A stretch of 64,000 nt of DNA from Paramicrobacterium fandaimingii (GCF_011751745.2 NZ_CP061170.1:2294001-2358000); one strand, 5' to 3'; shown: positions 28,856 through 40,611, numbered from the stretch's first letter. A program made the numbers and translations. Notes: generated from the letters alone by a model not told the origin.

Positions 28856-29338
28856 CTAGGACGCGAGAACCTCGTCGAGCATCCCCTCGGCCTTCGCCTC
28901 GTCTGTCTTCTCTGCGAGCGCGAGCTCGGAAACCAGAATCTGACGTGCCTTCGCAAGCATCCGCTTCTCTCCGGCGGAGAGCCCGCGGTCTTGGTCACGG
29001 CGCCACAGGTCGCGCACGACCTCACTGACCTTGATGACGTCGCCGGACGCGAGTTTCTCGAGGTTCGCCTTGTACCGGCGCGACCAGTTGGTCGGCTCCT
29101 CGGTGAATGGCGCACGGAGCACCTCAAACACCTGGTCGAGCCCCTCTTGTCCGATGACATCACGAACGCCGACGAGGTCGACATTCTCAGCCGGCACCTC
29201 GATCGTCAGATCGCCCTGTGTCACGTGCAGCTTCAGGTAGAGTTTTTCTTCGCCCTTGATTACCCGGGTCTTGACTTCCGCGATTGTCGCGGCTCCATGG
29301 TGCGGGTAAACGACGGTTTCGCCAACCTCAAAAAGCAT
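28856..29338 (-). CDS. carD: CarD family RNA polymerase-binding regulator
   Basis: 160 residues from ATG 29338 ([19 protein letters not shown]). The N-terminal RNA-polymerase interaction domain (1-~55) and helical C-terminal domain with [15 protein letters not shown] and [23 protein letters not shown] are typical. CarD binds the beta subunit and stabilises open complexes, notably at rRNA promoters. It is divergent from the LpqE-like gene, as in mycobacteria (Rv3583c/Rv3584). Confidence 0.97.
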   Translation of the reverse strand: MLFEVGETVVYPHHGAATIAEVKTRVIKGEEKLYLKLHVTQGDLTIEVPAENVDLVGVRDVIGQEGLDQVFEVLRAPFTEEPTNWSRRYKANLEKLASGDVIKVSEVVRDLWRRDQDRGLSAGEKRMLAKARQILVSELALAEKTDEAKAEGMLDEVLAS

Positions 29339-29409
29339 CGATAAGCATCCCTTCAGCGACACCCAGGATACCACAGGGGGCATACTGTAAGGTTCGCGCC
29401 CCCGTCGTT

Positions 29410-29429
29410 GTAAGGCGAGCCTTACCCTG
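29410..29429. promoter_or_regulatory. Inverted repeat resembling a DtxR/IdeR box between carD and the LpqE-like gene
   Basis: GTAAGGC-ga-GCCTTAC is a perfect 7-2-7 inverted repeat. Aligned to the 19-bp iron-box consensus TWAGGTTAGSCTAACCTWA, positions 29411-29429 match at about 14 of 19. It lies 25 bp upstream of a TAAAAT (-10-like, 29454-29459) facing the lipoprotein gene and near the probable carD -35 region. Confidence 0.45.
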
Positions 29430-29526
29430 TGCCGAACGGCAGACAAGCTAGGCTAAAATCGTCTGAGACCGCGCAGCGCACGAATAATGTGCGTGACGTG
29501 CTGCGCCCATCATCTGGAGGCTTTCT

Positions 29527-30021
29527 GTGAGATCGCGTTTTGCCGCAATCATCGTTCTGGCCGCAGCCGTTGCGCTGGGCACGAGTGGGTGCGGGTTTCT
29601 CGCCCCGCAGGCAACGACGATCCACTATGACGCGAGCGACGGCGTCGGTGGTTCCGTTGGCGATATCGACGTTCGCAATGCACTGGTCATCGCAAATGAA
29701 GACGGCACCGTCGGCAACCTTGTCGTGACCGTCGTGAACAACGGGTCGAGTGCGCACAGCGTCACGATCGAGTTTGCAAACGGCACATCAACCGAGGTTG
29801 TCATCGATGCAGACGGCATCTTCACGTTCAGCGCGCCAACGGCAGACGACACCGAGCGCGAGAACATCGTGATCGACCCGCTCGACGCGAAGGTGGGGTC
29901 GACAACCGAGATCTTCTTCCAGTACGGCAGCGAAACGGGCGTCTCGCTCGACGTTCCCGTCTACAACAACGATCTTCCCGAGTACAGCACGCTCGTGCCG
30001 ACGCCGGCCGAGACCGAGTAG
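29527..30021 (+). CDS. LpqE-like lipoprotein
   Basis: 164 residues from GTG 29527 with GGAGG 6 nt upstream. A signal peptide ends in the lipobox LGTSGC (Cys22), predicting lipid anchoring outside the membrane. The mature part is an all-beta domain (DIDVRNALVIANEDGTVGNLVV, in pieces; VSLDVPVYNN) with the layout of LpqE/copper-chaperone-like proteins. The divergent position next to carD matches mycobacterial lpqE (Rv3584). No clear metal-binding Met/His cluster is present. The function is unknown. Confidence 0.8.
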   Translation: MRSRFAAIIVLAAAVALGTSGCGFLAPQATTIHYDASDGVGGSVGDIDVRNALVIANEDGTVGNLVVTVVNNGSSAHSVTIEFANGTSTEVVIDADGIFTFSAPTADDTERENIVIDPLDAKVGSTTEIFFQYGSETGVSLDVPVYNNDLPEYSTLVPTPAETE

Positions 30022-30055
30022 TCAGCACACACCAGCGGTCGAGGGGCGGATGCTG

Positions 30056-30739
30056 TCAGCCCTCGAAGCGGTAGCCGAGCCCCCGCACAGTGACCACCAT
30101 GAGCGGGTTCGACGAGTCCTTCTCGATGCGCGAGCGAATGCGCTTGATGTGCACGTCAAGCGTCTTCGTGTCGCCGAAGTAGTCGCTGCCCCACACGCGG
30201 TCGATCAGCTGGCCGCGAGTGAGCACCCGCCCCGCGTTGCGCATCAAAAACTCGAGAACGTCGAATTCGCGTAGCGGAATCGAAATCTCCTCCCCGCGCA
30301 CCGACACCGTGTGCCTGTCGAGATCCATGCGCACGTCGGCCGCCTCAAGAACCGTCTCATCGATGGCAGAATCGTCTGAAACGCGGCGACGAAGGGCCGC
30401 GCGCACCCGCGCGAGCAGCTCACGCGTCTTGTACGGCTTCGTCACGTAGTCGTCGGCGCCCAACTCGAGCCCGACGACGATGTCCACCTCCGTGTCCTTG
30501 GCTGTGAGCATGATGATCGGCACGGTCGAGGTGGTGCGGATGCGGCGACACACCTCGGTGCCCGCGACCTTCGGAAGCATCAGGTCAAGCAACACGAGGT
30601 CGGCGCCGTCACGCTCCCATTCGTCGATCCCCGCCTGCCCGTCTTCGGCGATAGCGACGTCGTACCCCTCACGTTCCAGCAGAAATGCAAGCGGGTCGCT
30701 GAGCGCAGCCTCGTCTTCGACCAGCAGGATGCGTGTCAT
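30056..30739 (-). CDS. regX3: RegX3-type phosphate response regulator
   Basis: 227 residues from ATG 30739 (MTRILLVEDEAALSDPLAFLL); an in-frame extension upstream lies inside senX3. Phospho-accepting Asp52 is in LVLLDLMLPK. The winged-helix domain ends VVTVRGLGYRFEG. The start overlaps the senX3 stop (ATGA). RegX3 activates phosphate-starvation genes in actinobacteria; PHO-box-like repeats occur before phoU and pstS in this window. Confidence 0.93.
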   Translation of the reverse strand: MTRILLVEDEAALSDPLAFLLEREGYDVAIAEDGQAGIDEWERDGADLVLLDLMLPKVAGTEVCRRIRTTSTVPIIMLTAKDTEVDIVVGLELGADDYVTKPYKTRELLARVRAALRRRVSDDSAIDETVLEAADVRMDLDRHTVSVRGEEISIPLREFDVLEFLMRNAGRVLTRGQLIDRVWGSDYFGDTKTLDVHIKRIRSRIEKDSSNPLMVVTVRGLGYRFEG

Positions 30740-31914
30740 GTCTGTGTCCTCTCGGGCCAGGTGGCCGTTGTCGGTGCGGAGATGCCCTCGTCGTCCGTTG
30801 CGACGGGGAGCCGAACGGTGAACGTCGATCCGTTTCCCGGCTGCGACCACACAGAGACGTTCCCCCCGTGGTTCTGGGCCGTGTGCTTCACGATCGCAAG
30901 GCCGAGGCCCGTGCCGCCGGTGTTGCGCGACCGGGCGCCATCGACGCGGTAGAACCTCTCGAACACGCGATCATGGTCTTCTTTGGGAATGCCGACGCCC
31001 TGGTCGGTGACCCGAATCTCGACGGTATCGCCGACGAGGCGCGTGCCGACGCCGACGCGAGATCCGTCTGGCGAGTACTGCACGGCGTTCGACACGAGGT
31101 TCTGCAGCGCCATGGCCAGCAACGGCTCCTCGCCGTACACCGTGAGGTGGGTCGGCGCGCCGCGGGTGATCGTCACCTGACGGGAGGCTGCCACGACGGA
31201 GTTCTTCTGCACGGCCTGGTCGACGACCGAATCGATGCTCACGAGCTCGGGCATGTGCAGGGCCTGATCGGCTTGCAGCTTCGACAGATTGATGATGTCG
31301 GCGGTGAGCGCCGCAAGCCGATCGGCCTCCGCCGTCATCTTCTCTGCGAAGTGGCGCACCCGCTCGGGATCATCGACGGAGCTCTCGATCGCCTCGGTGA
31401 GCACGCTGATGGCGCCGATCGGCGTTTTCAGCTCGTGGCTGATGTTTGCGATGAAATCACGCCTCACCTCGTCGAGCCTGATCGACTCCGTGAGGTCGTT
31501 GGCGAGAACGACGACGTAGCGCGTTCCCAGCGGGGCTGCTCGCACAGCAAGAACGCGCGCAACGTCGCCCGTACGAACACCCTCGAGCGTGACCGTGCGG
31601 GTCTGAGCCTCGCCTGTGCGGCGCACCTCGTCTGCGATCTGCTGCACATCGCGCACGGCAATGCGTTCCGAGCGCACGATCCCCAGGGCGAATGCCCCCT
31701 GGGAGGCCCTGAGCACGTTGTCTGACGTGTCGAGAACAATGCCGATGCTCTCGAGCACACCGAGAATCTGATCGACGCCGTCAGGCACGCGTGGCGTGAT
31801 CACCTGCTGCACCTGCTCTCCGCGACGCGCTGCGGCAAACACGAACACAGCGAACCCGGCTCCGAGGGAGATGCCGAGCACCAGTGCGAGCAGCACAACC
31901 CAGGTCGCGTCCAT
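30736..31914 (-). CDS. senX3: SenX3-type phosphate sensor histidine kinase
   Basis: 392 residues. One clear N-terminal membrane helix (about 5-28), a PAS-like domain (45-140: LDTSDNVLRASQGAFALGIV), HisKA with His160 in NISHELKTPIGAIS, and HATPase with NLVSNAVQYSP, DQGVGIP and GGTGLGLAIV. SenX3 has no large external sensor and is thought to read phosphate status through Pst/PhoU, both encoded nearby. It is divergent from phoU. Confidence 0.93.
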   Translation of the reverse strand: MDATWVVLLALVLGISLGAGFAVFVFAAARRGEQVQQVITPRVPDGVDQILGVLESIGIVLDTSDNVLRASQGAFALGIVRSERIAVRDVQQIADEVRRTGEAQTRTVTLEGVRTGDVARVLAVRAAPLGTRYVVVLANDLTESIRLDEVRRDFIANISHELKTPIGAISVLTEAIESSVDDPERVRHFAEKMTAEADRLAALTADIINLSKLQADQALHMPELVSIDSVVDQAVQKNSVVAASRQVTITRGAPTHLTVYGEEPLLAMALQNLVSNAVQYSPDGSRVGVGTRLVGDTVEIRVTDQGVGIPKEDHDRVFERFYRVDGARSRNTGGTGLGLAIVKHTAQNHGGNVSVWSQPGNGSTFTVRLPVATDDEGISAPTTATWPERTQT

Positions 31915-31997
31915 ATGACTAGGTTAGAGGGCAGAGACAGTTGGTTTCCGATCGGCAACCCCCACGACCAGGCTTTTTGGCGAACTGTTCAGACAGA

Positions 31998-32019
31998 GGG
32001 CACCAACCGTTAACCTTTG
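31998..32019 (+). promoter_or_regulatory. PHO-box-like direct repeat upstream of phoU
   Basis: Two 11-bp units, GGGCACCAACC and GTTAACCTTTG, resemble the GTTCACC repeats bound by PhoP/RegX3-type regulators. They lie 56 bp before the phoU start. The match is weaker than the pstS copy. Confidence 0.45.
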
Positions 32020-32075
32020 CAATGCACTCTGAGTGTCGAGGTTGTATGCCGTCAGAGCGAAAGGACCGGCCACCA

Positions 32076-32744
32076 ATGCGCGATGTTTTTCAGCAGGAGC
32101 TTCGAGAACTGCAGGAGCGTCTCGTCGAGATCGCCGAGCTCGTCGAGGTGTCGATCACCAATGCCGTCGAGGCATTCACGAAGACGGACGTCGCTGTCGC
32201 CGAAGACGTCATCGAGAACGACAACCGCATCGATGAAAAGGCAGTCGAGCTCGATGAACTCGCCATCAACATTCTCGCGCTGCAGCAGCCTGTTGCCCGA
32301 GACCTGCGCATTGTCGTCAGTGCTCTGCGCATCAGCTCGTCGCTCGAGCGCATGGGCGACATGGCCGAGCACATCGCCCAGCTCGCCCGCTATCGGTTTC
32401 CCGAGCGCGCCGTCCCGAAGGGGCTCAAGTCGACGTTTGCCAAGATGGGAACGATCGATGTCGAGATCGCGCACAAGCTCGTCGAGCTCCTGCGTACGCA
32501 GGACCCGCTGATCGCCAATGAGATTCGCGACGAAGATGACCTCGTCGACGAGCTTCACGCGAGCGTTTTCGACAAGCTGCTGAGCGAGCGGTGGAAGGGC
32601 GAGGCAACGGCGACCGTCGACGCAACGCTCGCGTCGCGCTACCACGAGCGCTTTGCCGACCACGCCGTCTCCATTGCGAAGAAGGTTCAGTACCTCGCAA
32701 CGGGCGATTGGAGCGGTGCCGACGAGACCGAGGCACCCGCGTAG
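32076..32744 (+). CDS. phoU: Phosphate signalling protein PhoU
   Basis: 222 residues from ATG 32076 (MRDVFQQELRELQERLVEIAELV), with AAAGGA 10 nt upstream. Two PhoU three-helix repeats with the metal-site motifs ENDNRIDEKAVELDE and EIRDEDDLVDELH. PhoU damps SenX3 kinase activity through the Pst transporter when phosphate is plentiful. It is transcribed away from senX3, as in mycobacteria (phoY2). Confidence 0.96.
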   Translation: MRDVFQQELRELQERLVEIAELVEVSITNAVEAFTKTDVAVAEDVIENDNRIDEKAVELDELAINILALQQPVARDLRIVVSALRISSSLERMGDMAEHIAQLARYRFPERAVPKGLKSTFAKMGTIDVEIAHKLVELLRTQDPLIANEIRDEDDLVDELHASVFDKLLSERWKGEATATVDATLASRYHERFADHAVSIAKKVQYLATGDWSGADETEAPA

Positions 32745-32756
32745 CCTCGACGTCAA

Positions 32757-32794
32757 CGGGTGAGGGCGATGCCATTCGGCATCGCCCTCACCCG
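32757..32794. terminator. Bidirectional terminator between phoU and gpmA
   Basis: A perfect 17-bp stem (CGGGTGAGGGCGATGCC and its complement) with loop ATTC, between the convergent phoU and gpmA genes. Confidence 0.9.
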
Positions 32795-32813
32795 TCAAGC
32801 AGCGTCGGTCGTG

Positions 32814-33563
32814 CTACTTCTTGCCCTGAGACGCAACAGCGGCGGCACCGGCAGCGGCAGCCTCCGGGTCGAGGTAGCGGGCCGGCTCGACCGGCGCGAA
32901 GTTCTCATCGAGCGTGTACACGAGCGGGATGCCCGTGGGAATGTTGAGCCCAGAGATCTCGTCGTCGCTGATGCCGTCAAGGTGCTTCACGAGAGCACGC
33001 AGCGAGTTGCCGTGCGCGGTCACGAGCACTGTCTTGCCCGCGGCGAGATCGACGGTGATGTCGGACTCCCAGTACGGCAGAAAGCGGTCGATGACGTCTT
33101 TCAGGCACTCCGTCTCGGGTACCGAGCCGTCAATGCCGACATAGCGCTCATCGTGCGCCTGCGAGTACTCGCCGTCCGCGGCAAGTGGCGGAGGCGGAAC
33201 ATCAAACGACCGACGCCAGGTCATGAACTGCTCTTCGCCGTACTCCTCGAGCGTCTGCGCCTTGTCTTTGCCCTGTAGCGCGCCGTAATGACGCTCGTTG
33301 AGGCGCCAGCTTCGCTTCACGGGCAGCCAGGCGCGGTCGGCGCGGTCGAGGGCGATGTTGGCGGTCTGGATGGCACGGGTGAGAACCGAGGTGTAGAGAA
33401 CGTCGGGGGCGAGGCCAGATTCGGCGATCAGCTCCCCTGCGCGCGTCGCTTCGCGAACGCCCTGCTCGCTGAGTCGAACGTCGACCCAGCCTGTGAACAG
33501 GTTCTTCTGGTTCCAGTCGCTGTTTCCGTGCCGAAGGAGAATAAGAGTGTAGGGCTCAGACAT
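32814..33563 (-). CDS. gpmA: 2,3-bisphosphoglycerate-dependent phosphoglycerate mutase
   Basis: 249 residues, standard length. [12 protein letters not shown] carries the phospho-histidine (His12) and [15 protein letters not shown] the family motif; [15 protein letters not shown] contains the second His. It interconverts 3- and 2-phosphoglycerate in glycolysis. A short Ala-rich tail ends the protein. Confidence 0.97.
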   Translation of the reverse strand: MSEPYTLILLRHGNSDWNQKNLFTGWVDVRLSEQGVREATRAGELIAESGLAPDVLYTSVLTRAIQTANIALDRADRAWLPVKRSWRLNERHYGALQGKDKAQTLEEYGEEQFMTWRRSFDVPPPPLAADGEYSQAHDERYVGIDGSVPETECLKDVIDRFLPYWESDITVDLAAGKTVLVTAHGNSLRALVKHLDGISDDEISGLNIPTGIPLVYTLDENFAPVEPARYLDPEAAAAGAAAVASQGKK

Positions 33564-33626
33564 GCTTCAAGCATAGAGGCACCGGATGCCGCGTGCGCAG
33601 TCGCCTGACTGCTCAGCCGGTTGACG

Positions 33627-34760
33627 TCAGCGCCCTGGCCGCGTGCGGGCACCGAGCCGGGGCAGTCGCGGCACGCCGGCCGTCGCCCCCGCACCGGACG
33701 GCACGATGATCTCTTGCGCCGCAGCAATGCGCGTCTCGCCGTCGAGCACGACGAGGTCAAGCTCCTCGGGCACGGCGCGTTTGATGACGGCGAGCGCAAC
33801 GGGGCCCAGCTCGTGATGCATGACCGCCGTTGTGATGTGCCCGACCTCGCGCTCGTCGTCGCCCTTCGGCGCAAGAACTGTTGCACCGTGCGGCGGCATG
33901 GCCGACTCGCTGCCGTCAAGATGCAGGAGCACGAGCCGACGTGGAGGATGCCCGAGATTGTGCACCTTCGCAACGGTCTCCTGGCCGCGATAGCAGCCCT
34001 TGTTCAGGTGCACCGCCGTGCGCAGCCAGTCGAGTTCATGCGGAATTGTCTTCTCGTCTGCCTCCATCGCCTGACGCGGGCGCCAGGCAGCGACCCGCAG
34101 CGCCTCGGCGGCGAGCGACCCGGCAGCGCGCAGCTCGCCCGAGCGCACGCGAGCGGCCAGCTGCGGCAGAGACTCCCGCGAAACGAGAACTTCGCGCCAC
34201 CGCCAATCGGCACCGGGATGCTCGTCTGCGGCGTACTGCCACCCGCCGGGAAGAATGCTGCCCCACGGGTCGTCCCAGACGAGCGGAACGCCGGCCGGAG
34301 CCGCAGCCTCGATGTCGAGCCCTGAGCCGATCATGCCGATGCGGGCATACTCGGCTGTGCGGTCGGTCACCTCGACGCGCAACATGAATACCATGCGACT
34401 CAGCCACGCGATGAGAGCCTCTGCCGTCGTCGGCTCGGCGAGCAGCCACAGCGTCTCGCCATCGTCAACGATGCCGACGGCGTGCTCAACGCGGCCCTGG
34501 GGGCCGAGGAACAGCGCCTCGGTGCTGACACCGGGCGCGAGGTCGGCGACGCTCTGGCTGGCGAGCGAGTTCACCCAGCTGCGGCGGTCCGGCCCGGTGA
34601 TCGACACGACAGCGCGAGTGGAGAGGTCGACGATCGCCTGACCGCGCTCGAGGGTGCGCTGCTCGATGTTTGGCGAACCGTAGTGTGACGGAACGCCCTG
34701 GTCGACGGCATCCGGAAGCTCAATGGCGGCGGGAAGCGAGAGAAACGGCGAGGGAGCCAT
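33627..34760 (-). CDS. ygfZ: YgfZ/GcvT-like folate-binding protein
   Basis: 377 residues from ATG 34760. GcvT-like fold with the YgfZ signature KGCYRGQE (about residue 268-275), whose Cys is essential in E. coli YgfZ. The family supports assembly or repair of Fe-S enzymes in a folate-dependent way. The start overlaps the stop of the FABP gene (TGATG), so it is translationally coupled to it; the pairing is common in actinobacteria. Confidence 0.93.
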   Translation of the reverse strand: MAPSPFLSLPAAIELPDAVDQGVPSHYGSPNIEQRTLERGQAIVDLSTRAVVSITGPDRRSWVNSLASQSVADLAPGVSTEALFLGPQGRVEHAVGIVDDGETLWLLAEPTTAEALIAWLSRMVFMLRVEVTDRTAEYARIGMIGSGLDIEAAAPAGVPLVWDDPWGSILPGGWQYAADEHPGADWRWREVLVSRESLPQLAARVRSGELRAAGSLAAEALRVAAWRPRQAMEADEKTIPHELDWLRTAVHLNKGCYRGQETVAKVHNLGHPPRRLVLLHLDGSESAMPPHGATVLAPKGDDEREVGHITTAVMHHELGPVALAVIKRAVPEELDLVVLDGETRIAAAQEIIVPSGAGATAGVPRLPRLGARTRPGR

Positions 34761-35362
34761 CAGTCCACCTTCGCCAGGCGAGCTGATGCGTGCGAGCGCA
34801 GTTCCTGACCGAGTGCCGCGATGTCCCATGCCCACAGGAGGTGGCCGTCGACAAGACCGTACATGCGTGTTGCCGCGCTGTAGTTCTTCGCTCCGGCGCT
34901 GCGCATGACGGCATCCGTGCCGATATCGATGCGCGGGCCGTTCACCTCACCGAGGTACAGCTCCGAGACGCCGTCTGGGTGCACAATCGACACTTCGAGC
35001 GGGAACCCGCCCGAGGGACGGCGCAGCGACTCGACGGCGTCAACGTCCGCGAAGGGAGCAGCGCCCCGGCGCGGCAGAATGCCCGGGCCGACGTCTCCGT
35101 CTTCGCGCTGGCGTTCGAGGCGCCAGTAGCCGGTCTCGGCGGTGAGCGGCTCGTCGTCGCCATTCTCGCCGACGAGCCAGGTGAACGCCGAGTAATTCAG
35201 GTATGACAGTCCGTCGTGGCTGAACGAGACGCGCTGCCCGAACTCGCGCGACACCTTCTCGTCGCCGATCGGATAATCGATGACGCCCGTGCCCTCCCAG
35301 ACGCCGAGCAGCCACGACAGCGGCACGATCTCCGAGGGGAGGTCGGCCGGAATCTCACGCAC
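34760..35362 (-). CDS. FABP-like (nitrobindin-type, DUF1794) beta-barrel protein
   Basis: 200 residues. GTG 35362 was chosen because AGAGG lies 8 nt upstream and it follows a 37-residue reading frame by 5 nt; an ATG further up would overlap that frame. LSWLLGVWEGTGVIDYP is the first-strand GxWxGxG motif of the nitrobindin/FABP-like heme or ligand-binding barrel, and MRSAGAKNYSAATRMYGLVDG lies near the end (in pieces). The ligand is unknown. It forms a unit smORF-FABP-ygfZ. Confidence 0.88.
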   Translation of the reverse strand: MREIPADLPSEIVPLSWLLGVWEGTGVIDYPIGDEKVSREFGQRVSFSHDGLSYLNYSAFTWLVGENGDDEPLTAETGYWRLERQREDGDVGPGILPRRGAAPFADVDAVESLRRPSGGFPLEVSIVHPDGVSELYLGEVNGPRIDIGTDAVMRSAGAKNYSAATRMYGLVDGHLLWAWDIAALGQELRSHASARLAKVD

Positions 35363-35367
35363 GAGGC

Positions 35368-35481
35368 TTACCTCTGACCGCGAAAGAGATTCCAGCAGAC
35401 GACGCCGGCGGTCCACACGATGGCGAGGCTGGCCAGGCCGAGCAGACCGACGAAGAAGAGTTCAAGAGCTACGAGGTCCAT
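35368..35481 (-). CDS. 37-residue single-helix membrane peptide
   Basis: ATG 35481 to TAA 35368. Reads MDLVALELFFVGLLGLASLA then IVWTAGVVCWNLFRGQR: one hydrophobic helix ending in WNLFRGQR. It lies 5 nt before the FABP gene. A TAGACT hexamer (minus strand, 35488-35493) lies 6 nt before the ATG, so the message may be leaderless. The size and position make it easy to miss in automated annotation. The function is unknown. Confidence 0.65.
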   Translation of the reverse strand: MDLVALELFFVGLLGLASLAIVWTAGVVCWNLFRGQR

Positions 35482-35529
35482 GCGCTCAGTCTAGTCGACA
35501 AGCGGTGACGCATCGGGACCCGTGCGCGC

Positions 35530-35826
35530 TCAGTAGCTCAACAGCTCCGTGAGACCGGCGACTCCCGCGACGATGGACACGATGAGAAAGCAGCCGGTGC
35601 TCAGAACAGCAACGCGCACGACGAAGCCGTCTTTCGTGTGCGTTGCCAGCTCACGGACGAACCCGGCGAGCACACCGACGGCGCACGCGAGCGCGAGCCA
35701 TGTGAATCGAAACCCCTCGGGGGCGAAGATGGCAGCGAGCACCGCGATCACGATCGTCAGCGACCACACAACAATCTGCCCGACGAGCGCGGGGCTGCGG
35801 GAGAGAGCAGTCTGGTCAGTCACCAT
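35530..35826 (-). CDS. Small three-helix membrane protein
   Basis: 98 residues from ATG 35826 (MVTDQTALSRSPALVGQIVV). Three hydrophobic segments at about residues 15-35, 42-60 and 70-94 predict an inner-membrane protein; Cys78 lies in the third. No domain is recognised. It is divergent from glnR with 67 bp between the starts. Confidence 0.75.
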   Translation of the reverse strand: MVTDQTALSRSPALVGQIVVWSLTIVIAVLAAIFAPEGFRFTWLALACAVGVLAGFVRELATHTKDGFVVRVAVLSTGCFLIVSIVAGVAGLTELLSY

Positions 35827-35893
35827 TCCATTGTGCCGCACGACGTGACTCCGACCGCCCTCTACACTGGAAACACACACGGGAAGGCCCACC

Positions 35894-36574
35894 TTGGCAC
35901 ACGTGATCGTTCTCACACCCGACACCTCGGGTTCACTTCCTGCGCTCGATTTGCTCGCACACACTGTGCGACGAATTCCAGCCTCACCTGCAGAATTGGT
36001 GAACGCCCCTCCCGCAGACATTGTGATCGTCGATGGGCAGCACGACCTCGCTCAGGCGAAGGCGCTGTGCGCGATACTGCGCAGCACGGGGCAACCGGCG
36101 CCCGTGTTCGTCGCCGTGACCGAGGGCGGGCTTGCCGCGGTGTCGCACGAGTGGGGCATCGCCGACGTCGTGCTCACGACCGCGGGGCCCGCGGAACTCG
36201 ACGCGCGCATTCGCCTTGCCCTTGGGCGTGCAGCGCCCGAAGAGCAGACGACAGTCATCTCGACGTCTGGCGTGGTGATCGACGAAGCCAGCTATGCCGC
36301 ACGCGCGCAAGGCAGACCGCTCGATCTCACGTTCAAGGAGTTTGAGCTGCTGCGGTTTCTCGCGGCGAATCCGTCGCGCGTCTTCACGCGCGAGCAGCTG
36401 CTCAGCGAGGTGTGGGGCTACGACTATTACGGCGGCAGCCGCACCGTCGATGTGCACGTGAGGCGGCTTCGTGCCAAGCTCGGCGATATGGAGCAGCTGA
36501 TCGGAACGGTGCGCAACGTCGGGTACCGCTTCGCCGCGACAGAGGGAGGGGCAACCAATGCTGCACACGAGTGA
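35894..36574 (+). CDS. glnR: GlnR-type orphan response regulator
   Basis: 226 residues from TTG 35894, with GGGAAGG 6-7 nt upstream. The receiver-like N-terminus has Asp47 (IVIVDGQ) but lacks the acidic pair of true receivers, as in GlnR proteins that dimerise without phosphorylation. The winged helix ([38 protein letters not shown]) is OmpR-type. GlnR controls nitrogen assimilation in actinobacteria. The order glnR-mshD beside phosphate genes matches mycobacterial Rv0818-Rv0819. Confidence 0.85.
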   Translation: MAHVIVLTPDTSGSLPALDLLAHTVRRIPASPAELVNAPPADIVIVDGQHDLAQAKALCAILRSTGQPAPVFVAVTEGGLAAVSHEWGIADVVLTTAGPAELDARIRLALGRAAPEEQTTVISTSGVVIDEASYAARAQGRPLDLTFKEFELLRFLAANPSRVFTREQLLSEVWGYDYYGGSRTVDVHVRRLRAKLGDMEQLIGTVRNVGYRFAATEGGATNAAHE

Positions 36575-37409
36575 TCTGCGCCGCGAACGCGAGGCCTTCG
36601 ACCGTCTCGTCGCCGACGCGTTGGCCACCGACGGGCAGCCGCCGTTCAGCGACCAGTCAATCGTGGAAGCCCGCGACGAGCGACGCGACTACCTCGAGAT
36701 CGCGGATGACGAGGGAACACTCGTGGGCGCGGCGATTGCGAGCGCTTCCGACCCCGCCGAATTCGAGCTCGTGATCGCTCCCGCGCACCGCGGCGCAGGG
36801 CACGGCGGCCGTGCCCTGCGATCGCTGCTTGCGCGCTACGACGGCGAGGTGCTCACGTGGGCACACGGCGACCATCCGGCAGCGGCCCGCCTCGCGGCAT
36901 CCACTCATCTCACGCGAATTCGCACGCTGTACCAGCTGCGCCGTCCGCTCGATGTCGACACGTCGGGCGATGACGCGTTCGACAGATTCGACCCGCAGCG
37001 CGATGCCGACGACTGGGTGGCTCTCAACGCGCGGGTGTTCGCCGATCATCCCGAACAGGGGCGAATCACGCGATCGGATCTCGACGCCCGCATGGCCGAG
37101 CCGTGGTTTCGCCGCGACGACATGCTCGTCGCGCGCTCCGAGTCCGGTGCTCTCATCGGCTACAACTGGCTGAAGATCGAGGGTGACGTCGGCGAGATCT
37201 ATGTGCTCGGCATCGACGCGAACGCGGCGGGCAGGGGGCTGGGCCGCGCGCTGACGGCCGCCGGTCTTGCGCATATGCGCAAGAGAGGATGCCGCACGGC
37301 AGCGCTCTACGTCGACGACGAGAACGAGCGCGCCGTTCACCTGTACCGCGCGATGGGATTCACGGATTACACGACCGACGTGCAGTACCGGCACGACGCA
37401 CGATCATGA
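36558..37409 (+). CDS. mshD: Mycothiol synthase
   Basis: 283 residues with GAGGGAGG upstream, overlapping glnR by 17 bp. Two GNAT acetyltransferase domains: the N-terminal half is degenerate ([20 protein letters not shown]) and the C-terminal one active-type ([44 protein letters not shown]). It acetylates Cys-GlcN-Ins to mycothiol, the actinobacterial low-molecular-weight thiol. It is strong evidence for an actinobacterial host. Confidence 0.93.
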   Translation: MLHTSDLRREREAFDRLVADALATDGQPPFSDQSIVEARDERRDYLEIADDEGTLVGAAIASASDPAEFELVIAPAHRGAGHGGRALRSLLARYDGEVLTWAHGDHPAAARLAASTHLTRIRTLYQLRRPLDVDTSGDDAFDRFDPQRDADDWVALNARVFADHPEQGRITRSDLDARMAEPWFRRDDMLVARSESGALIGYNWLKIEGDVGEIYVLGIDANAAGRGLGRALTAAGLAHMRKRGCRTAALYVDDENERAVHLYRAMGFTDYTTDVQYRHDARS

Positions 37410-37460
37410 ATTCACCGAGAACTCCTCGCACCGGCGAGCGCTGAATGCCAAGATAAGACA

Positions 37461-39631
<2,171 letters not shown>

Positions 39632-39635
<4 letters not shown>

Positions 39636-40576
39636 GTCGGCACGAGAAGGCCGTGTACGCTGCCGGAGCCGTATGCTGGCGCGCCATCGAGGGCGAGATT
39701 CGCGTGCTCGTGATTCACCGAACGAAGCACGGCGATGTGACCCTGCCGAAGGGCAAGGTCGACCCGGGCGAGACGCTGCCGCAGACGGCCGTGCGCGAGA
39801 TCAAGGAAGAGACCGGGTTCGATGTCACGCTCGGCGTTCCTGTGGGCATCGCCCACTACACGGTGGGTTCGGGCCGCGACAAGTACGTGCACTACTGGGC
39901 GGCCGAGGTCACAGACGCCGCCGTTCGCGCATCGACGTTCGTGCCGAACCGCGAGGTCGCCGCCGAGGAATGGGTGTCGATCAGTCGCGCGCGCCGTTAC
40001 CTCTCGTACCCTCAAGACGTCGACGTCGTCTCGCGATTCTCCGACCTCGTCGACGAGGGGATCACCGGGACATTCGCGCTCATCGTCTTGCGCCACGCAA
40101 AGGCGACTCCCCCAGGCGAGTGGAACGGCTCCGACGCATCGCGACCTCTCACGGCGAAGGGAGTGCGGCAAGCAGCATCCGCTGTTCCCTCGATCGAGGC
40201 GTGGTCGCCGAAGAAGATCGTCACGAGCACGGCGGTTCGCTGTGTGACGACCGTCGCTCCCCTCGCGGCCGCACGCGGAATCGTGCCGAAGCAGTCAGAG
40301 TCGCTGAGCCAGGATGCGTGGGAAGACGGAACAGGCGATGTGCGCAGCGTCATCGGAAAACGCGTGCGCAAGCGCAAGACGGCGGTGCTCTGCAGCCACG
40401 GCCCGGTGATTCCGGGGGTGCTCCGCGAGATCGCGCTGGCCACGGGAACACTTGACGGTTCGTATCTCCGAGAGGCCGCGGCACTCGGAACCGGTGAGTT
40501 CTCGGTCGTTCACCTGTCGGCAACCAATCCCGGCTCAGGCATCATTACGATCGAGACCCACGCATCGCGTGACTGA
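39632..40576 (+). CDS. mutT1: MutT1-type Nudix and histidine-phosphatase fusion
   Basis: 314 residues. The Nudix domain (1-~140) has an intact box, G41-x5-E-x7-[11 protein letters not shown]-terminal histidine phosphatase domain (about 148-314) begins [10 protein letters not shown], with a second His in [10 protein letters not shown]. In mycobacterial MutT1 this pair hydrolyses 8-oxo-(d)GTP and dinucleoside polyphosphates. It is coupled to ppk (ATGA overlap), joining nucleotide clean-up to polyphosphate metabolism. Confidence 0.92.
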
Positions 40577-40589
40577 CCGTACGCCTCCC

Positions 40590-40611
40590 GTTCACCTTTC
40601 GTTTACCCCCC
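40590..40611 (+). promoter_or_regulatory. PHO box upstream of pstS
   Basis: Two adjacent 11-bp units, GTTCACCTTTC and GTTTACCCCCC, match the direct-repeat PHO box (GTTCACC) of actinobacterial PhoP/RegX3-type regulators. It lies 94 bp before the pstS start. Confidence 0.75.
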
